Shown: positions 45,440 through 57,400 of the stretch, piece by piece
How the letters are laid out: every line of letters begins with the position of its first letter
How positions within the stretch are numbered: the stretch's first letter is position 1
Origin: Antedon mediterranea
Lineage: Eukaryota; Echinodermata; Crinoidea; Comatulida; Antedonidae
Assembly (NCBI RefSeq): GCF_964355755.1
Contig: NC_092672.1
Coordinates: forward strand, 31,306,501-31,370,500
DNA length: 64,000 nucleotides
Direction: 5' to 3'
Position numbers and translations under genes: made by a program
Notes under the pieces: model-generated
What the model was told of the DNA's origin: nothing
The model's input: only the letters and a program-made list of their open reading frames with translations
Databases searched by the model: none

Positions 45440-48400
45440 TTAAACGTCTGAAATGGATCCTCGATTTACTTCTTTTAATCGTAAGATCTCTTTTTTCGTT
45501 TGCGCAAGTTCTTCTGTTGTCTGTTGGTCTTTTTCTCGTAATGTCTGCATTTCTTGTTGACAACGCTGTAAAAGAAATCCATAAACAAACTTGTTGAAAT
45601 ATATTCATAATGATAGTAAAATGCTTATCTAAAAGGTATATAAAATCCATATTAGGCAAACTCGCATCATAGAAATTACGTTTGCGGGCTAATCAATGTT
45701 ATTTACTATTCACCTTAAACCATACTTTCAAACAGGCTTGTGACCAGATGTACTGTACATTAAATAATAAATTATTACCTAGCCCCAGAAACAAATATTT
45801 TATTTGATGTATATATTTTTGATAACCAAAATACTCACAATATTTTGTTGTAATAATTCAATTTTTTCTTCTTTCATTTTCTCCATCTCTGCTTTCATTT
45901 CTAAAAGTTGTTTGTTCATTTGTGATTCTTGTTGTACGGCTATCGAGCATTTACCCCCTTCTTGACAAAATGTACACACAACTGCTGTTGGACTTGTCTT
46001 GTTACTAGATGCACAACCGGAGGACATGCTTCCCTATGGATCAATAGTAATATATGGATAAAAAATCAATCAATTGGAATCAATAATTAATGGATATAAT
46101 ATTCAATCAAAATAAATAATCAATTAATTGGAATTAATAATCATGGATTAATAGTCAATAAGAATTGATAATCAATTATTCATGAATCAATAAATCAATG
46201 TGAATTGATAAGTAATCATGAATCAATTGAATCAATAATCAATCAATAATCATGGATTGATAATCAATAAACAATTTGAATTAATAAATCATTTATCAAT
46301 CAGAATTGATAATCAATTAATCATGAATCAATTTGAATCAATAATCAATCAATAATCATGGATTGATAATCATCAATTTGAATTATTAATAATCAAACAA
46401 TAATCATGGATAAATAATTAATCAATTGGAATAAAATATTAGAATTCTAAGATACAATGTTTCACCCTCTCTATCGTATATCATTTACATATACTAAATA
46501 TTTACTAAAACCAGCAAAACAAACAAAAGGTTTTTTATTTGTCTACGTAATTAGTAAACAAAAACAAAACTGCATGTTAAATGTGCTGTAATAGTAATCT
46601 ATTTTTTATTTCTATTCTAGCAAAGTTAAATTTCATGCACCAAATATAAAGGTGTAGAGAAACTCCAAACTGCCAAGTGATATAATAGAAATGAATTAAT
46701 GCTTAGATAATACACTGTCTGCTTGCTGATAATAGTACAATATTATAAGTATGAAACAACACATCATGTGTACACATATATTAAAGTTATTAAAAATTAT
46801 TTTAGCAAAGTGCAATAAAACCTTTGCAATCAAACATTTCAAATGAACTATCATAAACATGAAATCAAATCAAATGTAACGTTTTTCGTTTAAATCTTTC
46901 ATTACGTGACAGACAGTGTGTCGTTAACTTATCAAAAGATGTCAATAAAAGTGATAAATGTAAGAGATTATTGATAACCCTTCAGCCAGAAAAGTGCAGA
47001 GGCTGTAATATTTTATTCAATTATTCATATCGATAGTGATTCATAGGGTAATCCAGTGTGTAAAGAAGACCTCCCATGGGGTACCGGGAGCAGCCAATAT
47101 CGTACTTTCGATTTGGGATGATAGTAGATGGTAATTTATACAAATAACTATTCCACACAACCTCAGCACATAACTGTTTTTGTTTATTATCGGAATTAGA
47201 CAATCAACTAGCATAGGTGTTTAGCACCTGTTTGGTCTTTCCGTGCCATGTATATGGCAGAAATTGAATAAATAAATAAATAAATAAATTTAACGTTCAT
47301 CCATCATCTACTGTCCGAAAACAAAAGTAAACTATTGTTCATTAAAAAATGTACTAAATTATGAGAACTGTTTTTTTTTTTACATTTTTTGAAATAAAGT
47401 GATCAATAAATCAATCATATACTACGGATGAGTGCTTCGTCTCCCTTATCTTAACCTGGCTTTGTCACAAAGCCTTCTTTGTATTTTAAGACTTTAGGGC
47501 GGGGAAAAGGTGGGAGGGAGGATGGAATATGGGGTGTCAAGGATCACGATGGTTGCCACGGATCATTTTACATTAAAAAACTATACCAATTTAGGCTTAT
47601 ACAGTAACTGAATTAACATAGTGTTCATTGCTATCATTCAGTAATAAATATCAATTTCATATTCCCTTATATGGTTTGGTTATAATTCCATTAAATAATA
47701 CTCCTCCCTCTGCACAACCCCCAATTTTGAATTTATTCTTTTAGTGTATTGGCACTAGCAGCATATTAATGAAAGATAGCAAAGACAGCAAGAGTGATTA
47801 TTATTTTGCATGCGGTTATGAGAAAATATATAAAATAGAATTACATTGCAAGTAGGGCAAAGGTCACTACTAACCACTCCAGTGTCGGAATCCTCTAAGT
47901 AGTGGTGCTGGTCTTCCTCGCTGTTAAAGCTATCGTACGAGTTACTTGGCGTTAAGTTACGATGGAAGTATCGGTTATGCGATACGTCTGGCGTGCTCGG
48001 TAGCGAGTGATACGATCCAGAATTTTTGGCTGACAGCTGACTGTCGTTACTACTGTCGGATGTGTGTGATGATCGACTTAGTACACTATCCCTGGAAATC
48101 AAAATTAATATATACATATAATAATATATCTACCGTACTACAATATTAAAAAATATTTCTATAAAATACAGTATTTGATGTTTTTTTAATCTCTGTAAAA
48201 ATGTTTTGCATTGTCTTTTAGTTAAAAAAAAATTTTTGTTTTGACAGCCAATATAGTTCCAGTTCTACCTTAGCCTCATCATTATGAGACTTAGAAAACA
48301 TAGATTTCCCATCATGTAATTGGTGAGTCCGGTAGTTGGATGGTGTTGAAATAATAATGTAAATATGATTATAATTGGAATAAAATATAAAAATTCCAAA

Positions 48401-51400
48401 TACAATTTCGAATTAGACCCTCTACTTACCTTGAAGCTAGTTTCTTTTTCTTACTATCCTTCCTTTTCATCTTTTCACTTCCTGGACATCCATCATCCAT
48501 GTTATTCAAAAGTCCTCCTGAGTTATTTCGTTGCATTTTATTAAACCTAGATTTTGTCTGCACAAAAGAAATAGAGAACAAATCTTTACTTCAACAATTA
48601 GAAATAGTGTACAAATTACTATACGTAATAATTTGAAAAAATAATATAATTTTTAAATAGTATTAAATTTTAAATAATATTTTTTAAGGCATACGTACAG
48701 CAGGGCTAGTTTTTTCCGTTGGTTCTTGATTTACTCCGAGCGTTACACCGTTGGATTTTATCGTTCCGTTTTCGGTTGACTTTGATTTTTTAAACGCGTT
48801 CTTGAACGAATCTAGTATACTTGAGCTGTTGTTGTTATCCGTTCCTCTTTGTAGTCCAGTCAACATATTTGGATCAACGATTGTGCTTAGTAGATGCCGA
48901 TTCTTTTCCGTAAGTTGACAATATAAGTTATCGAATAAGGCTTTCTTTGTTCGTTCCTGTAGGTAAAAAAAACCCACAAAATTAAACATACAAATTGAGT
49001 ATAAATATTATACTGCTTAGTTAATATGCTTATTATCATTATTTATACTCATATACTATTTATGTTTACACAAAATATTAGTTGTTGTTTATTATTGCAA
49101 TCTTTAATCTATACTATATATAATGTATATATAGTATATACTATATATATACTGGAATTATAATTTATGTATACATATTTTTTTTTCATTTACAAATATC
49201 GGTAGTTATTTCATTTATAATTATCATGAAACTATTGAAATATAATTTAAATAATTTTTATAAAGAAGATGTTAGTTATGTTATTATACTGTAATTTTTT
49301 ATCCTAAATTATATAATTATATATTCTAGGTTATTTTTATTTTTTTAGTAATGTGTTTTGTTGTGGGTCCCTACGAGACAAGTTTTTAACTTCTAGAAGG
49401 GATCCATGATAATAATGACTACCAATTACTGCTTTATCTATGTTCACTTTAATATCTTTTTTCTATTTTGTATATATTCATTCATTATTATCTAAATAAA
49501 TATTATCTGAATCTGAGTAGTTCAGTTTCGTGTGTTTTATTCATTACTCCAAGATTGACACCATAGGTGGCAGCATTTATAATAAATTGATACAATTAGT
49601 AGTGAATATAAATTTGATTATTGTTTGAAGGTTTGCATAGCGAAATCAAATGTTGATATAAAGTTTGCGGTACACCACGCATATTAGTTCTGAAAAGAAC
49701 TGTTGAGTTTCGATCAATATGCTTTGATCATCCTTAAATCAAATCAAAGCATATTGATCAAAACGTCGAGAAACTCAACAGTTCTTTTCAGAACTATACG
49801 TGGTGTATCGCAAACTTTATATCAATAAATTTTATTATTATTTTTTTCAAATTATTTGTCACAGTTTCCATTCACATACCTGAATCATAGCAAACTTCTG
49901 AGCTTTATAACATGCATTCTCAGCATTAAGGAGTTTGGTAAGTAAAAATTCTCGGAATTCAGTTCCCTTCTTGAAAATAGCAGGCGACGGTAGCGCCGGC
50001 CCGAATAAAGGTACATCTTCACGTGCTGTTACACTAACCTAGAATCGTAATTGATTTTAGTAGTTAGTTGTATGACATGCGCTTCAACAAAGTGGATTAG
50101 TAAGCTAAAGTGGTCATATATTCACAATTGCTTTATCACAAGTGAAGTTTGTGTCTGCATGTATTAGATTAGGCGAGCTATAAAGGCAGTAAATAATTCA
50201 TTACCATCTCAATGAGGATGTTAACAAAATTAAATTTGATAGTTTATAAATGCCACGTCGACTATTTGAATCTGTACTAACCAAAGGTCTATTAAGGCAG
50301 TAATTCAATGGTGAGAGCACTATTTCTAAATGAATTCTTAATTCTGTCTACATTATCAAACTTAATGTGAAAAAAAATATGATGTGCCTAAATATGGTAA
50401 TGATATGCCCGAATATGGTAGTGATATGACATCATCATGTCTATATATGGGAACATCACATTTTTTTGTCACATAAAGTTTGATAATGTAGACAGAGCTT
50501 TAAATGACACAGTATTGATTGAAGTCTAGGCTAGGTTACATTATTTTGTTTATGGTATTAACAAATGAAATCCAAATGAAAAGATGAGGGGGTCATTATA
50601 GGGCAATATCTAAGGATCTTAAACAAATGTAGGCCTACCTCATATCGAGTATTTGCTGTGTTTGGTTCTATCGGTCGAACAACGATATAAGCATGAAGGA
50701 AATTTGACGCTATCATGTCCGGTATGAATGGCGTTGCCTTGTCTTGGAAGATGATCGCTACGATATCGTTTCCAATGTGTCGCTTGCGTTGTAACTAAAA
50801 TGAGGACAAAGTTCAACCATCAACATTTTGTATTCAAACTATATTTTTGGAATCAACTACAAATGATGGTTTGTCAGAAGGTGAAAATTAAAGTGAGCCC
50901 TCACTATTTATTTGTAGTTAGCTATAATTGTTGTAAATCATTGATTTATAGGAAATAATAGTTCCCACATTCACGCAAATAAAAATACCGAAATAAACAA
51001 ATAAATAAAACAAACTGTATTCATACCTGTTGCCTGTCTCCTTCTGTGTATGGTAACATAGTTGATACATGGAACATCACACCCTTGTCTTTGTGTTTTG
51101 TATAAATAGAATGTGTTCCGGTTTGGCCATGACTCACATCCAGTCCTCCACGGAAGCTGTAAGTGGAGAAATCAAGGAATTTAGGAAAACATGATGAGAT
51201 TAAGTCTGGACATTTTAGACTTGAATGTAGCAAAGAGATGAGTAATCTAACAAGATAGATATTTTATAAAATATCTATCTTCATGTTTGCTAACATTATG
51301 TAAAACATTTGACTTTCCTGGTGGCTTTTTATTTTTATTTGTACTTTTTTTACGCATACGTATTTTGTATTTAAAGGCAGAACAAATGTGTACGAACTGA

Positions 51401-54400
51401 TTGCGGTAACTAATACCTTGTGTGTGATGCAATTAATAAAAGTTTTTTTTTTGCGTTTACAGTGGTTCATTTAGTTCTAGAAAAGTTGAGCACTTATCTC
51501 ACATATTTTGCGCAACCAGTGCTTTAAGTTACAGCTTGGAGCGCTTATGTCAAAACAGTTGAATTACGTTCCATGTCAACAAAAGCCTGCTGTAAGCATT
51601 GCTAGTTTGCACATAATGTGAAAAGTGAATATATTTGATGCAACTTCCACTTGTTTTTACAGTACAAGAGAAACCCAATCTTTGTTTTTATTGTCAAAAA
51701 TAAAAATACTAATAAAGAAATTATTTTCTAACAATCATTGAGTTCTAAATTAAAGCCTTACCCTGAAAAGTTAAGTAATTGCACTTTATCTCCTAAAATC
51801 CCCAAGAATTGTTCGAGTGCTGGACTTGACGATCGATTACTGAACAACTCTTCTTCTGTGGCTTGGCCGTGTTTTTGATAAATAACACCAAACTTGAAAT
51901 TGTTGACAAGTGCGTGTTCGTCGTAAGCTGCGATAAGCTCAGAACCCTGGGAATTGAGAACAAGAGTAATGATCTTAGTTTGGTGTCGTAACAAGAATCG
52001 TTCAACCATGAAACATGTATTTGAGTTGTCAAAATGTGAAATGTCATTTGTAATTTTGTTGCAGTGTTTAAAAAATGTAATTATATATTTTCAAAATTGT
52101 GAATAAACCTTTACAACTTTTTTTGTACATTTTATTTTACAACCAATAATATCTATCTATCTCTATACTGATTACTATATCACAATCATTGTAAAAAAAT
52201 GTTTGAAATTTACATTTTTTTTGCTGAAACAGTTAATAAAATGATTTTAATTTGAATAATTTAAATACATACCTTTAGAAACAATATTGGCTGCATCTTA
52301 TCAACAGTAATTTCATCTTCGAGACGCTACGAAAAAAAAGTTTATATTTAAAAACGTGAATATCAAATGAGAATTTTTGTATTTTCTTGGGTGAGGGAAC
52401 TTTTTTTTTACTGTATTTTTATTGTCATCATTCATGTTTATTATCCTCGGTTTATTGCTGGGTAGCATTTAAATATTCTAGCTATAAAATAGAGAAACTA
52501 CTGCTATTAAATGTATTGTATCTTTTATCGCATCATCTTTGTCATTCAAACTATACATCAACTACTTATAAAACATCAATATATTTTAGTTATGGAAAAC
52601 AATGAACTGTACAACCATTAGAAAAGCTTCAATAAAAATCAAATTATATAATAAACGCAAATCAATACAATATACCGGTATCACATGAAAATGTAACTAG
52701 ATGAAAGACGATCGTAATCATTCCTGCAGACATGTTTAAAAAGACACTAACATTTTATTATGACTGCTTAAATTATGTTCTTGGGCGAACCAGTGGCAGA
52801 TCCAGCATTTTTTAAATGCGGGAGCGCTGATATATAATATTCTGTCAATCAAAAAGTTTATCATTTCATTTTAGCCGTCAAAAGGAGGAGTGTGCACCAC
52901 TAGACATACCTCCTGGACCCACACTTGCTAGAACTTTATAGAATTCAGCAAACTAGTTGATTTAAGGGGAGCCTACAACATCCAATATTACTTAACTACA
53001 CAGTCTATTATCCAAGTGCTAACTGGGCCCAATGTTGCCGAATTTGTTTAAACGAGAACTGCTGTTTTCAACATGGGTTTGCCATGAATATAGAAGCATT
53101 AAAAATAAGTCCATATAGGGCCTAATATCAAAAGAGGATTTTAACTCCAACTTTCTGGTTAAGAGATCAAACTCTACCATTTGTGCTAACTTTACAGAAT
53201 GTACAATTTAGCAATCAATGAGAGGCTTTAGTACAGTTATGTACAAGTAGGAAATGCTCAAACCAATTTAGCAGAAAATGTCTTGGTTGCCCCCTGGGGT
53301 TTCATATTCCATGTCATAACTACTACAGGATAAAAAGGGAAACCACTATGTTTTGGTCACATGGTTTATAACTGTACTGTGTACCACCAGGAAAATGTAG
53401 AGCTAGTCTTTTTAAACATTCCTGACCTTTCTCAACCATTCGGTCACTGACTGACTGCTGACAAGCTTACCGGATTTTTATTACATTAAACAGCCAGTCA
53501 CATACGCTTTAACAACATGTACAGTATACAATTACATTACTTTACATTAATACTTCCTCAATAACAACATTTTCACCTTTGACCCAAAGAAAATAATCAT
53601 TTATACCTTGGCAAGTTTGGCTGGTAAAAACTGTGAATCTCCTAGGCATGAATTGGGTAGTAACTCATGTATTGTTCGACTATGACTCCTTAACATTAAC
53701 CTCAGATGGTCCTGGGATGCGATTACTTCTTGCTTAACAGAAAGTATTAATGGGCCTAGGTTTTCATCTGTTGCTGTGTAATTTAGATGTTCCTGTAAAA
53801 AAATAAATGTAAAGATTGAAAAAAAATTGTTGTAATAAAAGAAAAAATATGGTGTCAGATGTTTAATTACAGTAGTTTCGTTTAGCCTTCTGTGGGAAGT
53901 ATTTTAATATCTTGGAATAATAATATCATAACAAATCAAACATCTATATTTTGCGAAAATTTTAAAAACATCAAAGGTGAATTGAATAATGAAATTTGCT
54001 AAATAAATGAAGTTTAAATCAATTGTAAATGAATTAAAGGTGGGTGAAAGTTTTGACAAAAGGTGGGAGTTTGTTCCAAAATGTTGAGAATGCACCAACG
54101 TAAAAGCCAAATCACACAAATGAGTTCCTGATTGTACTAAGGCATTCTAACAACAGGATGCTGAGCTCCAGCGATCAAAGGGTTTATCTGTGGCTGTTGT
54201 TAGATTGCCTTGATTGTGCCATAAACTAGTACTTTTGTATTCAATAAGGCTGAGACTATTACCTCTGTTACCTTACCTATATTACACACGCTTATGTTTT
54301 TCCACTTTTAGGATCAGCAATTTTATTTAATTCTTTGTTTGTAAAAAAAAAACTACCGGCACAAAATATTTTATTATGACCACTTTTAAGGATGTGAATG

Positions 54401-57400
54401 CATTATAAATATTAATTTTAAAAAGTTGCCGCAAAAACCTCATTTCCTCTCCTAAATCGTTACTTACTGGTACTAATCATTTTAACGTTCTAGGTTTATG
54501 ATCTAGTTGAATTATATAAAATTCTTATTTTTATTTGACGGTTATATTTTTAAAAATGAACCTAACCTTTATTATTCTATATACCATAACTAGGATAAAT
54601 CCAGTGTTTATTACAAATATTAATATGTAACCATTGACATAAAGGTCAATCCCCTTCCTTCCACTTCCCACACCTCCCTCATCCCCTCTCACACCCTAAC
54701 CCTTCCACTTTCCACACCTCCCTCATCCCCTCTCACACCCTAACCCTTCCACTTCCCACACCTCCCTCATCCCCTCTCACACCCTAACCCTTCCACTTTC
54801 CACACCTCCCTCATCCCCTCTCACACCCTAACCCTTCCACTTCCCACACCTCCCTCATCCCCTCTCACACCCTAACCCTTCCACTTTCCACACCTCCCTC
54901 ATCCCCTCTCACACCCTAACCCTTCCACTTTCCACACCTCCCTCATCCCCTCTCACACCCTAACCCTTCCACTTCCCACACCTCCCTCATCCCCTCTCAC
55001 ACCCTAACCCTTCCACTTTCCACACCTCCCTCATCCCCTCTCACACCCTAACCCTTCCACTTCCCACACCTCCCTCATCCCCTCTCACACCCTAACCCTT
55101 CCACTTTCCACACCTCCCTCATCCCCTCTCACACCCTAACCCTTCCACTTTCCACACCTCCCTCATCCCCTCTCACACCCTAACCCTTCCACTTTCCACA
55201 CCTCCCTCATCCCCTCTCACACCCTAACCCTTCCACTTCCCACACCTCCCTCATCCCCTCTCACACCCTAACCCTTCCACTTTCCACACCTCCCTCATCC
55301 CCTCTCACACCCTAACCCTTCCACTTTCCACACCTCCCTCATCCCCTCTCACACCCTAACCCTTCCACTTTCCACACCTCCCTCATCCCCTCTCACACCC
55401 TAACCCTTGTATAATTATGCAAAATGCTTATTATGGTATATTTACACCTTTTGGACCTCAGGAATACTGTACCACCTAATAGTAATACAGTATAGAACCG
55501 CTATTGAGGGGACATCTTCAGACCTCAGGAATACCTCCTAATACAGTATAGAACCGCTATTGAGGGGACATCTTCAGACCTCAGGAACACTGTACCACCT
55601 AATAGTAATACAGTATAGAACCGCTATTGAGGGGACATCTTCAGACCTCAGGAATACCTCCTAATACAGTATAGAACCGCTATTGAGGGGACATCTTCAT
55701 ACCTCAGGAATACCTCCTAATACAGTATAGAACCGCTATTGAGGGGACATCTTCAGACCTCAGGAATACCTCCTAATACAGTATAGAACCGCTATTGAGG
55801 GGACATCTTCAGACCTCAGGAATACCTCCTAATACAGTATAGAACCGCTATTGAGGGGACATCTTCATACCTCAGGAATACCTCCTAATACAGTATAGAA
55901 CCGCTATTGAGGGGACATCTTCAGACCTCAGGAATACCTCCTAATACAGTATAGAACCGCTATTGAGGGGACATCTTCAGACCTCAGGAATACCTCCTAA
56001 TACAGTATAGAACCGCTATTGAGGGGACATCTTCAGACCTCAGGAATACCTCCTAATACAGTATAGAACCGCTATTGAGGGGACATCTTCAGACCTCAGG
56101 AATACCTCCTAATACAGTATAAAACCGCTATTGAGGGGACATCTTCAGACCTCAGGAATACCTCCTAATACAGTATAAAACCGCTATTGAGGGGACATCT
56201 TCAGACCTCAGGAATACCTCCTAATACAGTATAGAACTGCTATTGAGGGGACATCTTCAGACCTCAGGAATACCTCCTAATACAGTATAGAACCGCTATT
56301 GAGGGGACATCTTCAGACCTCAGGAATACCTCCTAATACAGTATAGAACCGCTATTGAGGGGACATCTTCAGACCTCAGGAATACCTCCTAATACAGTAT
56401 AGAACCGCTATTGAGGGGACATCTTCAGACCTCAGGAATACCTCCTAATACAGTATAGAACCGCTATTGAGGGGACACCTTCAGACCTCAGGAATACCTC
56501 CTAATACAGTATAAAACCGCTATTGAGGGGACATCTTCAGACCTCAGGAATACCTCCTAATACAGTATAGAACCGCTATTGAGGGGACATCTTCAGACCT
56601 CAGGAATACCTCCTAATACAGTATAGAACCGCTATTGAGGGGACATCTTCAGACCTCAGGAATACCTCCTAATACAGTATAGAACCGCTATTGAGGGGAC
56701 ATCTTCAGACCTCAGGAATACCTCCTAATACAGTATAGAACCGCTATTGAGGGGACATCTTCAGACCTCAGGAATACCTCCTAATACAGTATAAAACCGC
56801 TATTGAGGGGACATCTTCAGACCTCAGGAATACCTCCTAATACAGTATAGAACCGCTATTGAGGGGACATCTTCAGACCTCAGAAATACCTCCTAATACA
56901 GTATAGAACCGCTATTGAGGGGACATCTTCAGACCTCAGGAATACCTCCTAATACAGTATAGAACCGCTATTGAGGGGACATCTTTAGACCTCAAGAATA
57001 CCTCCTAATACAGTATAGAACCGCTATTGAGGGGACATCTTTAGACCTCAGGAATACCTCCTAATACAGTATAAAACCGCTATTGAGGGGACATCTTCAG
57101 ACCTCAGGAATACCTCCTAATACAGTATAGAACCGCTATTGAGGGGACATCTTCAGACCTCAGGAATACCTCCTAATACAGTATAGAACCGCTATTGAGG
57201 GGACATCTTCAGACCTCAGGAATACCTCCTAATACAGTATAGAACCGCTATTGAGGGGACATCTTCAGACCTCAGGAATACCTCCTAATACAGTATAGAA
57301 CCGCTATTGAGGGGACATCTTCAGACCTCAGGAATACCTCCTAATACAGTATAGAACCGCTATTGAGGGGACATCTTCAGACCTCAGGAATACCTCCTAA

